From Alphaproteobacteria bacterium (GTDB taxonomy: Bacteria; Pseudomonadota; Alphaproteobacteria; Sphingomonadales; Emcibacteraceae), in assembly GCA_013152615.1 (NCBI GenBank), contig JAADGA010000013.1, positions 1 to 11,637 of the forward strand: 11,637 nt of DNA. Reading direction: 5' to 3'. Positions 1-6,572 of this stretch are shown here, one piece after another. Position 1 is the stretch's first letter, and each line of letters begins with the position of its first letter. The notes beneath the pieces are model-generated. The model had not been told where the DNA came from, made no database searches, and saw nothing but the letters and a program-made list of their open reading frames with translations. The position numbers were made by a program, and so were the translations under genes.

Positions 1-262
1 CGAGAAAATTCCGCGATAAATCCTGACTGATGACGAATTTATCTTTCAGTTTATCCCCGAGTTCGCCGCGATGACAGCCAAGGTCGAGGATATGGGTAAA
101 ATTCCGGTTGATATCAAGATATTTGTCATAGAGACGCTCGGCGACTTCACGGATCAGAAAATCATGGGCGGCAAAATTTTTCGCCACCCGGTCGCGGTTA
201 CGGCTCAAGGCCCGGCGGTCAAATATAATTGCCGGATTGTCAGCGGGGCTGGTTTTTGTCAT
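1..262 (-). CDS. SAM-dependent methyltransferase, BioC/NDUFAF5-like, N-terminal part only
   Basis: The minus strand encodes the first 87 residues of a class I SAM-dependent methyltransferase; the rest lies beyond the left edge. The N-terminus carries the stretch IIFDRRALSRNRDRVAKNF (residues 12-30), which resembles the 'IFDR..L...R.RAA' start of the NDUFAF5/C20orf7 and BioC-like family. SAM-binding motif I follows as ILDLGCHRGELG (residues 58-69). Family members methylate or hydroxylate protein or acyl-carrier substrates; mitochondrial NDUFAF5 modifies a complex I subunit, but the bacterial substrate is not known to me. The ATG at 262 is chosen; an in-frame ATG at 277 would add five residues (MPYSS). 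Neither has a clear Shine-Dalgarno. The gene is divergent from comF, with only about 40 bp between starts. Confidence 0.8.
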   Translation of the reverse strand, partial: MTKTSPADNPAIIFDRRALSRNRDRVAKNFAAHDFLIREVAERLYDKYLDINRNFTHILDLGCHRGELGDKLKDKFVISQDLSRNFL

Positions 263-303
263 ACTGCTATATGGCATTTTTATCCGGGCGGGAAAAGGCC
301 CAA

Positions 304-1050
304 ATGGGCGTTATGACAGAAAGTAATTTTAAACACCGTATTTCACATTGGAGCCGCCATCTTCTGGACCAGCTTTTGCCGCCGCGCTGTCTGGCTTGTG
401 GTGGTGGGGTGCAGGATGCGGGGCGAATTTGTTCAGACTGTTGGAGGCAACTGGACTTTCTACAGGGTCCGGCCTGTGCCTGTTGTGGTTATCCGTTTGA
501 TTTTGGGAGTGACGGTGCGCTCTGTGCCGCCTGCCTGAAAAGCCTGCCGCCTTTCCGCCGGGCGCGGGCGGCGCTGCGCTATGATGACGGCTCGCGCCAT
601 ATGATCATATCTTTCAAGCATGGCGACCGGACGGATTATGGTGATTTCTTCGCCCAGCTGCTATCGCAGGCAAGTCAGGGCCTTGAGCTGTCATCCGCAC
701 TGGTCATCCCGGTGCCACTCCATAAACAAAGACTGCGCAAGCGTCGCTATAATCAGGCGGCGGTGCTGGCACAGAATTTTGCCCGGAAAAAACACTTCGA
801 TTATATCCCTGATATGCTGGTTCGTCACCGCTATACCCCGCCGCAGGAAGGCAATTATGCCTGCCGCAAACGTAATGTCGCCGGGGCCTTTAATATCCGG
901 GAAAAATGTCGGCAGATTATTGCTGAACGCGCGATAATTGTGATTGATGATGTCTATACCACCGGGGCCACGGCCACGGCCTGTGCGCGGCTGTTAAAAC
1001 AGGCCGGTGCCGGATCGGTGGATATTTTAACGCTGGCCCGGGTGTGCTAA
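304..1050 (+). CDS. comF: ComF family phosphoribosyltransferase-like protein
   Basis: This 248-residue protein matches the ComF/GntX family. The N-terminus has a cysteine-rich zinc-finger-like region: CLAC (residues 29-32), CSDC (43-46), CACC (58-61) and CAAC (74-77). The family motif RRYNQAAVLA lies at about 147-156. A type I phosphoribosyltransferase PRPP loop follows, VIDDVYTTGATATA, at about 213-226. ComF proteins act in uptake or processing of single-stranded DNA in naturally competent bacteria; in most proteobacteria the biochemical role is unproven. The frame is open back to an ATG at 229, but that start would lie inside the divergent methyltransferase gene. The ATG at 304 has AAAAGG at 293-298 about five bases upstream; ATG 313 is an alternative. 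The length is normal for the family. Confidence 0.9.
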   Translation: MGVMTESNFKHRISHWSRHLLDQLLPPRCLACGGGVQDAGRICSDCWRQLDFLQGPACACCGYPFDFGSDGALCAACLKSLPPFRRARAALRYDDGSRHMIISFKHGDRTDYGDFFAQLLSQASQGLELSSALVIPVPLHKQRLRKRRYNQAAVLAQNFARKKHFDYIPDMLVRHRYTPPQEGNYACRKRNVAGAFNIREKCRQIIAERAIIVIDDVYTTGATATACARLLKQAGAGSVDILTLARVC

Positions 1051-1147
1051 TTTTTCATAACAATAAGTTGAATTGACCGCGGCTATGGAATTTGAAACAC
1101 TGCACGCCCATATCAGGAATAATAAGAGTTGAGATGAAAGTATCAGG

Positions 1148-1397
1148 ATGAAGAAAATTACCATCTATACCAAAATGATGTGTCCCTATTGCTGGGGGGC
1201 CAAGTCATTGTTACAAGACAAGGGTAAGAATTTTGAAGAAATTGATATTGGCCGTCACCCGGAACAGCGGTCAATCATGATTGACCGGGCCAGCGGATAC
1301 CGTGCCGCAGATTTTTATCGGGGATCAGCATCTGGGTGGTTGTGATGATCTTTATGCTCTCGAAAGGGCGGGCGAGCTTGACGTCTTGCTGGCATGA
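1148..1397 (+). pseudogene. grxC: Glutaredoxin 3 (grxC), frameshifted
   Basis: Two adjacent reading frames together spell a class I glutaredoxin. Frame 1 from ATG 1148 gives residues 1-50 with MKKITIYTKMMCPYCWGAKS, including the CPYC active site (C12, C15), up to RASG. It then runs out of family register and stops at 1345. The next frame, from 1299, continues as TVPQIFIG, GGCDDLYAL and a C-terminus ending at TGA 1395-1397. The join lies at GGA-T-ACC (1295-1301). Glutaredoxins usually read RTTVPQ or similar here, so about two residues are missing and the net change fits a 5-base deletion. The composite would be 82 residues against a usual 84-86. The TGA at 1395 overlaps the next gene as ATGA, which supports 1397 as the original end. 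Without the shift, the 65-residue product lacks the cis-proline loop and the glutathione-binding GG, so it should be inactive. A sequencing error cannot be excluded. Confidence 0.85.
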
Positions 1398-2266
1398 TGG
1401 TGGCAAGCTCATTTGATAATAGACCTCACAGCGATAAATTTCTGGCGGCGCTGGTGCAGATGTCCGCCACCAACCAGATGGCAGAAAATATTGCTTGCGC
1501 CGAAGAATTAATCCGGGCTGCGGCGGTGAGCGGGGCAGATATGGTGCTGACTCCGGAAATGACCACCCTGATGGAATCGGATCGCGGGGCGTTGCTGGAT
1601 AAAATTTTTATTGAGGAAGAGGATCCGGGGCTGCCGGTTTTTACGGCTCTGGCGCAGGAGCTGGGTATCTGGCTGGTCATCGGGTCGATGGCGATCAAAA
1701 AACCGGCTGGCCGTGCGGTCAATCGCAGTTACCTGCTGTCACCGGCAGGCCATATAGTCACCCGCTATGACAAGATCCACATGTTTGATGTCGATCTGCC
1801 CGACGGCGTACATTACCGGGAATCCCGCAGCTATTCGCCGGGCAAGCAGGCGGTGCTTGCGGCAACGCCGTGGGGGAAATTGGGGCTGTCGATCTGTTAT
1901 GATCTGCGTTTTCCGGGATTATATCGCACGCTTTCCCGGGCCGGGGCCATGATGTTGTCTGTGCCAGCGGCGTTTACCGCCGTGACCGGCAAGGCACACT
2001 GGCATATTCTGCTGCGCGCCCGTGCGATCGAAAATGGCAGTTTTGTCATGGCTCCGGCCCAGACCGGAAGCCATATCAGCGCCGGGGGCGGCATTCGCAA
2101 AACCTATGGTCATTCACTTTTTGTTGACCCATGGGGCAATATAATAGATGATGGCGGTGTGGATGTTGGGATCACGATGGCGGAGATTGATGTAAATCTT
2201 GTGAATAAGGCAAGGTTGCGCATTCCGTCATTGACTCATGACCTGCCATTCGGGCTGGAGGATTGA
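1394..2266 (+). CDS. Carbon-nitrogen hydrolase, Nit1/Nit2-type amidase
   Basis: This 290-residue protein belongs to the nitrilase superfamily and has the catalytic triad: Glu55 in TPEMTT, Lys127 in RYDKIHMFDV, and Cys168 in SICYDLRFPGLYR. The DKIHMFDVD and CYDLRFPGLYR context is typical of the Nit branch, which includes deaminated-glutathione amidase and omega-amidase. The likely reaction is hydrolysis of the amide of a small omega-amide such as deaminated glutathione, a metabolite-repair role in the cytoplasm; the substrate is inferred. The start ATG at 1394 overlaps the original grxC stop (ATGA), suggesting translational coupling. The first 15 or so residues exceed the usual start near FLAALVQM, and ATG 1397 or GTG 1400 are possible starts. 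No strong Shine-Dalgarno is close upstream, so the grxC frameshift, which stops ribosomes about 49 bp earlier, could lower its translation. Confidence 0.9.
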   Translation: MMVASSFDNRPHSDKFLAALVQMSATNQMAENIACAEELIRAAAVSGADMVLTPEMTTLMESDRGALLDKIFIEEEDPGLPVFTALAQELGIWLVIGSMAIKKPAGRAVNRSYLLSPAGHIVTRYDKIHMFDVDLPDGVHYRESRSYSPGKQAVLAATPWGKLGLSICYDLRFPGLYRTLSRAGAMMLSVPAAFTAVTGKAHWHILLRARAIENGSFVMAPAQTGSHISAGGGIRKTYGHSLFVDPWGNIIDDGGVDVGITMAEIDVNLVNKARLRIPSLTHDLPFGLED

Positions 2267-2311
2267 CCCCGGCCATGGTTTAGCCGAATAGTTAGTGAAT
2301 GGACGCAGGAT

Positions 2312-2806
2312 ATGATTGTTTTTGACCTCAGATGTGAAGATAACCATGTCTTTGAAGCATGGTTTCAGAATAGTGATGCTTATGAATCCCAGGTTTCCGA
2401 GGGTCATATCCATTGTCCCTTTTGTGGCAGCAGCAGCATTGTAAAATCCCTGATGTCGCCGAATATTGTGGTCAAAAGCGCCAGCGCCCGCCCGCGTGAG
2501 ACCGGAGGGGATGATTATATGGTGGCGGCCTCTGCCCATGTGCCCGAAACCATGGAAGCCAGTGCCGAGGATGTGAAACGTGCGTTGAAACACATGCATG
2601 ATACCATGAAGAAATTCCGCAGCCATGTTAAAAAAGAATGTGAATATGTTGGCGAAAATTTTGCCAGCGAGGTTCGGGCCATTCACGTTGGCGAGGCCGA
2701 AAGCCGCGGCATATATGGCGAGGTCTCACTGGAAGAAACCGAAGACCTGCTTAATGACGGGATTGATATTCTGCCGGTTCCGGGGCTGGGCAAACTCGAT
2801 AGCTAG
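2312..2806 (+). CDS. DUF1178 family zinc-ribbon protein
   Basis: This 164-residue protein matches the DUF1178 family, common in alpha- and betaproteobacteria, whose function is unknown. The N-terminus, MIVFDLRCEDNHVFEAWF, has Cys8 and His12, followed by CPFC at residues 35-38. Together these look like a zinc-ribbon metal site. The sequence SLMSPNIV after it is also characteristic of the family. The middle is helical and charged, with repeated KR and KK pairs, and the C-terminus, with EETEDLLNDGIDILPVPG, is acidic. The start ATG follows GGACGCAGGA (2301-2310). The gene lies 45 bp after the Nit-type amidase and 14 bp before mobA, so it is probably co-transcribed with both. Confidence 0.88.
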   Translation: MIVFDLRCEDNHVFEAWFQNSDAYESQVSEGHIHCPFCGSSSIVKSLMSPNIVVKSASARPRETGGDDYMVAASAHVPETMEASAEDVKRALKHMHDTMKKFRSHVKKECEYVGENFASEVRAIHVGEAESRGIYGEVSLEETEDLLNDGIDILPVPGLGKLDS

Positions 2807-2820
2807 AGGGCCGTTTTTTC

Positions 2821-3462
2821 ATGGCTGTGTCTGAAAAAGCGCTGGGGGTTATCATTGCCGGTGGTATTTCCCGCAGGTTTAATCAGGATTTTTTTGATAA
2901 TACCGGTCATCGGGACAAGTTCCTGATGCCATTTGGCGCGACAACGCTACTGGGTCATATTATTCTTCGGGCAAAAGCGCAAATCCCTGAACTGGTGCTG
3001 AATGTCAATGGCGACCGCGGGCGGATCTTGCCCTATGGTCTTGATGTCATCGCCGATGACCTTCCGGATGCGGGGCCGCTCGGCGGTATCCTTGCCGCGA
3101 TGACAGCCGCGACGAAAAGAGGCTATCATCATATTGTTACCTTTTCCGGCGACAGCCCGTTTTTTCCCGCTGATTATGTGTCGCGGCTGGCGGCGGCCCG
3201 GAAAAATGATCCGGTTATGATCGCCATTGCCGGTTCCGGGGATAAAACCCATCCGGTTATGGGGTTTTTTCCGGTATCGCTACAGGCTGACCTCAGGCAA
3301 TATATCAATCATGGTGACCGACGGGTCATGTGGTGGATTCGGCGACATCATCATAAAATAGTTGTCTGGGACAATAAAAACCCCGATCCCTTTTTTAATA
3401 TTAACCAGCCGCAGGACCTTGAACGGGCCGCGCGTTATCTGGCGCAGAATGGTGCTAATTAA
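2821..3462 (+). CDS. mobA: Molybdenum cofactor guanylyltransferase MobA
   Basis: MobA transfers GMP from GTP to molybdopterin-Mo in the cytoplasm, giving the MGD cofactor of the DMSO-reductase enzyme family, including formate dehydrogenases. The 213-residue protein shows the nucleotidyltransferase glycine-rich loop VIIAGGISRRF (residues 10-20), the lysine in DKFLMPFG (32-39), DDLPDAGPLGGI (79-90), the metal-site segment TFSGDSPFFP (107-116), and the family C-terminal motif FFNINQPQDL (191-200). About eight extra residues (near 21-31) separate the glycine loop from the conserved DK; this is unusual. The start ATG is preceded by AGAGGG (2805-2810). The gene converges on fdhD, 45 bp apart, another molybdoenzyme maturation gene. 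Confidence 0.9.
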   Translation: MAVSEKALGVIIAGGISRRFNQDFFDNTGHRDKFLMPFGATTLLGHIILRAKAQIPELVLNVNGDRGRILPYGLDVIADDLPDAGPLGGILAAMTAATKRGYHHIVTFSGDSPFFPADYVSRLAAARKNDPVMIAIAGSGDKTHPVMGFFPVSLQADLRQYINHGDRRVMWWIRRHHHKIVVWDNKNPDPFFNINQPQDLERAARYLAQNGAN

Positions 3463-3507
3463 TAGCTCCTGATCCAGATCATAACGGTGGTAAGTCCAGA
3501 TTTTCTA
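3463..3507. other. Convergent mobA/fdhD intergenic gap
   Basis: This 45-bp space separates the ends of mobA and fdhD. CCTGAT at 3467-3472 and ATCAGG at 3507-3512 form a 6-bp inverted repeat with a 34-base interior, too open to call a terminator. No U-tract follows on either strand. Termination of the two convergent transcripts is therefore not explained by the sequence I can read. Confidence 0.4.
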
Positions 3508-4317
3508 TCAGGTTTTCAGTCTTTTTTGCGGGTCGCAATAGATATTCATACCATCCCGGCGGGTAAAGGCAATCAGGCATAAGCCGGATTCCTCCGCCAG
3601 TTTCAGCGCGAGATCAGTCGTTGCCGACACCGCGGCCAGCAGCGGAATGCCAAAAGTCGCGCATTTATGAACCATCTCGAAACTACAGCGGCTGGTGATC
3701 AGCGCAAAGCCGTCTGCCGGATTAATTTTTTCCTGCATCATATGACCAATTAATTTATCCAGCGCATTGTGGCGGCCAATATCTTCCCGGATATACAGGA
3801 TTTCACCGCTGGAGGCAGCAAAGGCGGCGGCGTGCAACGCCCCGGTTTTCCGGTTCAAAACCTGTAGTCCGGAAATATTTCTCATACTGTTATAGACAAC
3901 TTCTTCGGTAACGGTAAAACGACTTTCTATCGGACTTAACGGCCGGATCGCATGGTCAAGCCGGTCGATGCCGCATAATCCGCAGCCGGTTCGACCGGCA
4001 AGGATCCTTTTGAATTGATCCAGACGGCTAAAACATGCCGGTGTGATTTCAAGCGAAACGATAACGCCCTTGTCGTCAGGGGTGATGGTCAGGTCAAGAA
4101 TATCCTGATAGTGGTCAATAATCCCCTCGGTCAGACTGAAGCCGATGGCGAAATCCCTGATATCTGTGGGCGACGCCATCATCACCGCGTGGCTGATACA
4201 GTTATATTCAAGCGCCAGCGGAATTTCCCGGGCGATATGACGCTGCTCAATCCGGGAGCTTTTTGGCTGCCAGATGCGCGGCTGCCAGATCATTGTTGGT
4301 TTGTGGTATTTATCCAC
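3508..4317 (-). CDS. fdhD: Formate dehydrogenase accessory sulfurtransferase FdhD
   Basis: FdhD passes sulfur from a cysteine desulfurase to the bis-MGD cofactor before it is inserted into formate dehydrogenase. The 269-residue protein has the sulfur-relay pair in GCGLCG (C112 and C115), the REDIGRHNALDKLIG motif at about residues 177-191, and the C-terminal cofactor-binding region with SRCSFEMVHKCATFGIPLL followed by AAVSATTDLA. The length is normal. The start is a GTG at 4317, inside the end of ubiG: the ubiG stop is at 4310-4312, giving an 8-bp overlap. An AAAGAG-like Shine-Dalgarno lies upstream. This overlap implies co-transcription with ubiG. No formate dehydrogenase subunit gene is in the window. 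Confidence 0.93.
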   Translation of the reverse strand: MDKYHKPTMIWQPRIWQPKSSRIEQRHIAREIPLALEYNCISHAVMMASPTDIRDFAIGFSLTEGIIDHYQDILDLTITPDDKGVIVSLEITPACFSRLDQFKRILAGRTGCGLCGIDRLDHAIRPLSPIESRFTVTEEVVYNSMRNISGLQVLNRKTGALHAAAFAASSGEILYIREDIGRHNALDKLIGHMMQEKINPADGFALITSRCSFEMVHKCATFGIPLLAAVSATTDLALKLAEESGLCLIAFTRRDGMNIYCDPQKRLKT

Positions 4318-5092
4318 TATCTTGTCTCTTTCGGGTCAGCGCCAGATAATTGACGGAAAAGTCGGTATCATGCAGTGACCAGTCACCGGAAAAAGGATGA
4401 TATACCATACCCTTCAGGTCAGTAACCGCAAAATTACCGTCGGTTAACAGCCGCACCAGTTCCGAGGGTTTGAGGAACCGGTGCCAGTTATGGGTACCAC
4501 TGGGCAGCCAGCGCAGGATATATTCAGCCCCGGCAATGGCCATAACCCATGATTTCATGGTCCGGTTCAGGGTTGACATCACCATCAGCCCGTCCTTTTC
4601 AAGCAACTGGTTGCAGGCCGTCAGAAAGGACGGAATATCCGCCACATGCTCAATGACCTCCATATTGACAATGGCGTCAAATTTTTCCCCGGCAGCGGCC
4701 AGCTGTTCCGCGGTGATCGCGCGGTAATCAATGGTCAGGCCGGTTTCCCGGGCGTGAATCCGGGCAACCTGAATATTTTTTTCTGCGGCGTCGGCCCCGA
4801 CCACCCGGGCGCCGAGCCGGGTCAGGGGTTCGGATAACAAGCCGCCACCACAGCCGATATCGAGGATTCTGAGGCCGCCAAGCGGTGCAGGATCATCGAT
4901 GGTACGGCCAAAATGGCGGCACAGGCTGTCACGGGCATAGCCTATCCGCACCGGGTTGAGGTTATGCAGCGGTTTAAACGGCCCGTCCGGGTCCCACCAG
5001 CGCGCTGCCAATGCGGAAAAATGAGCGATCTCTTCCGGGTCAACAGAGGCAGAAATATCTTCAAAGGCGGAATTCTGTTTTTTCTCAGTCAT
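4310..5092 (-). CDS. ubiG: Ubiquinone biosynthesis O-methyltransferase UbiG
   Basis: UbiG carries out both O-methylation steps of ubiquinone synthesis (bifunctional 2-polyprenyl-6-hydroxyphenol methylase and 3-demethylubiquinol 3-O-methyltransferase), acting at the inner membrane surface. Characteristic segments are AARWWDPDGPFKPLHNLNP near the N-terminus, the SAM motif I ILDIGCGGGLLSEPLTRLGA, NMEVIEHVAD, MSTLNRTMKS, and GTHNWHRFLKPSEL. From ATG 5092 the protein has 260 residues, near the family's usual 240-260. An in-frame ATG at 5098 would add two residues, but the AAGG at 5099-5102 touches it. The same AAGGA lies five bases from ATG 5092, which is therefore the better start. The gene is divergent from lysC and overlaps fdhD downstream. 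Confidence 0.95.
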   Translation of the reverse strand: MTEKKQNSAFEDISASVDPEEIAHFSALAARWWDPDGPFKPLHNLNPVRIGYARDSLCRHFGRTIDDPAPLGGLRILDIGCGGGLLSEPLTRLGARVVGADAAEKNIQVARIHARETGLTIDYRAITAEQLAAAGEKFDAIVNMEVIEHVADIPSFLTACNQLLEKDGLMVMSTLNRTMKSWVMAIAGAEYILRWLPSGTHNWHRFLKPSELVRLLTDGNFAVTDLKGMVYHPFSGDWSLHDTDFSVNYLALTRKRQDSG

Positions 5093-5312
5093 AACCATCC
5101 TTGTTCACCGTTGCTGTCTTTGGCACGTCATCTTTATAATTCTCAAATGTTATCTCAACGGCTGACCCTAATTTAGCTAAACTTTCATCATATTCCAGTG
5201 AAAATCACATTATATTTCCATTGGCCACTTGCGTGAGGGGTGCTTGAACGTATATGTATAGCGCGAATTCAGTCTTTCTGAGTATCCAGAATCGGGTAAA
5301 ACAGAGTCAATT
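5093..5312. promoter_or_regulatory. Divergent ubiG/lysC control region
   Basis: About 220 bp of AT-richer DNA separates the divergent ubiG and lysC genes and must hold promoters for both. For lysC, TTGCGT at 5229-5234 with TATATG at 5251-5256 (16-base spacer) is a weak sigma-70-like candidate. For ubiG no good pair was found; TTGAGA and TATAAA occur on the minus strand but are only 14 bases apart. Two GANTC sites lie close to lysC, GAATC at 5289-5293 and GAGTC at 5304-5308, the latter only four bases from the start codon. I see no lysine-riboswitch-like fold and no leader peptide. Confidence 0.4.
5098..5102 (-). promoter_or_regulatory. Shine-Dalgarno deciding the ubiG start
   Basis: On the minus strand the sequence AAGGATGGTTATG contains both candidate ATGs. 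AAGGA is five bases from the second ATG (5092), a normal spacing. The first ATG (5098) directly abuts AAGG, which is too close for good initiation. Confidence 0.5.
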
Positions 5313-6539
5313 ATGTCACGAATAGTAATGAAATTTGGCGGCACGTCCGTTGCCAGCCTTGACCGGATACGGGCCGTTGCCGAGCGCATTAAAAAATCGG
5401 TGGCGGCCGGTCATCAGATTGCCGTGGTGGTTTCGGCGATGGCCGGGACAACGGATCAGCTGGTGCGCTGGGTCAAAGAAGCCTCGCCGCTGCATGATGC
5501 GCGTGAATATGACACCGTGGTCTCATCCGGGGAACAGGTGACGGCGGGTCTGTTGGCGCTGACGTTACAGAATATCGGCGTATCCGCCCGGTCATGGCTT
5601 GGCTGGCAGGTGCCGTTCCAGACCAATAATATTCATGGCTCGGCGCGGATTGAAAATATTGATACCCGCCAGATGATAACCCGGCTTGAGGATAATATTG
5701 TTTGTGTTATGGCCGGGTTTCAGGGTATTTCCGATGATAACCGGATCACGACGCTGGGCCGGTGCGGGTCGGATACCTCTGCGGTCGCGCTGGCGGCAGC
5801 GTTGAATGCGGACCGCTGCGATATTTATACCGATGTCGAGGGGGTTTATACCACCGATCCGCGGATCGTGCCGGCGGCGCGCAAGCTCGACCGGATTACC
5901 TATGAGGAAATGCTGGAAATGGCATCCCTCGGGGCCAAGGTATTACAGACGCGCTCTGTTGTCATGGCGATGAATCATGGCGTTCGGCTTCAGGTTCTGT
6001 CAAGTTTCAGCGACCGCCCGGGAACGCTGGTTGTGAATGAGGATGAAATAGTGGAAAAACAGGTTGTCAGTGGCATCGCCTATGCCGGAAATGAAGCAAA
6101 AATTACTCTGGTCGGGGTGGAAAACACCCCCGGTATCGCCGGGGAGATTTTCGGGCCGCTGGCGAAAGGTTATATCAATGTCGATATGATCATTCAGAAT
6201 ATATCCGAGGACGGTAAAAAGACTGACCTCACCTTTACTGTGCCGGAGCTTGATATTGACAAGGCGATAAAAATTCTCGAAACTTCCGGTCATGTCAAAT
6301 ATACCAAACTGATGGCCGACAAGGATGTGGTTAAAATATCCGTCATTGGGGTCGGCATGCGTTCCCATACCGGGGTCGCGGCGCAGATGTTTGAATCTTT
6401 GGCAGAAAAAGGCATCAATATTCAGGTCATTTCAACTTCGGAAATCAAGATCAGCGTTCTGATCGCGGCGGAATATAACGAACTTGCCGTTCGTTCCCTG
6501 CATACGGTTTTCGGTCTGGATTGCGATGATGATAGCTAG
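5313..6539 (+). CDS. lysC: Aspartate kinase LysC
   Basis: Aspartate kinase phosphorylates L-aspartate, the first step to lysine, threonine, methionine and diaminopimelate. The 408-residue protein begins MSRIVMKFGGTSVA with the catalytic KFGGTS motif. The substrate segment VVSSGEQVTAGLLA lies at about 69-82, and the kinase domain ends near residue 245. Two regulatory ACT domains follow, about 263-330 (ITLVGVENTPGIAGEIF) and 341-402 (KISVIGVGMRSHTGVA, then ISTSEIKISVLI), as in feedback-controlled monofunctional enzymes. Length is normal. One residue stands out: the signature loop usually TLGRGGSDTS reads TLGRCGSDTS, with Cys151 (TGC) in place of glycine. The Shine-Dalgarno is weak (AGAG at 5303-5306). 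The gene begins a plus-strand run with the flavoprotein and ptsP. Confidence 0.96.
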   Translation: MSRIVMKFGGTSVASLDRIRAVAERIKKSVAAGHQIAVVVSAMAGTTDQLVRWVKEASPLHDAREYDTVVSSGEQVTAGLLALTLQNIGVSARSWLGWQVPFQTNNIHGSARIENIDTRQMITRLEDNIVCVMAGFQGISDDNRITTLGRCGSDTSAVALAAALNADRCDIYTDVEGVYTTDPRIVPAARKLDRITYEEMLEMASLGAKVLQTRSVVMAMNHGVRLQVLSSFSDRPGTLVVNEDEIVEKQVVSGIAYAGNEAKITLVGVENTPGIAGEIFGPLAKGYINVDMIIQNISEDGKKTDLTFTVPELDIDKAIKILETSGHVKYTKLMADKDVVKISVIGVGMRSHTGVAAQMFESLAEKGINIQVISTSEIKISVLIAAEYNELAVRSLHTVFGLDCDDDS

Positions 6540-6572
6540 AACCTAAATAACAGCGTTAAAGGGAGTGAGAGA

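Noticed and set aside
71..316. 81-codon plus-strand frame at the left edge
   Set aside because: It is antisense to the methyltransferase whose family motifs (IFDRRAL, DLGCHRGELG) are on the minus strand.
1134..1151. Five-codon ORF (MKVSG) whose TGA overlaps the grxC ATG
   Set aside because: ORFs this short arise by chance; there is nothing else to support translation or a regulatory role.
1292..1304. Programmed +1 frameshift in grxC
   Set aside because: No slippery or rare-codon pause motif is evident, and a +1 shift would still leave about two residues missing from the conserved loop; a deletion explains it better.
2228..2686. 152-codon open frame on the minus strand opposite DUF1178
   Set aside because: It lies antisense to a recognised family protein, has no recognisable motif, and is rich in His, Phe and Gly as expected for a shadow frame.
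4015..4353. 112-codon plus-strand frame opposite fdhD and ubiG
   Set aside because: It overlaps two confidently identified minus-strand genes and has no family signature.
5099..5312. Lysine riboswitch or attenuator before lysC
   Set aside because: I could not find a multi-helix fold, conserved L-box-like core, lysine-rich leader peptide or terminator hairpin in this stretch.
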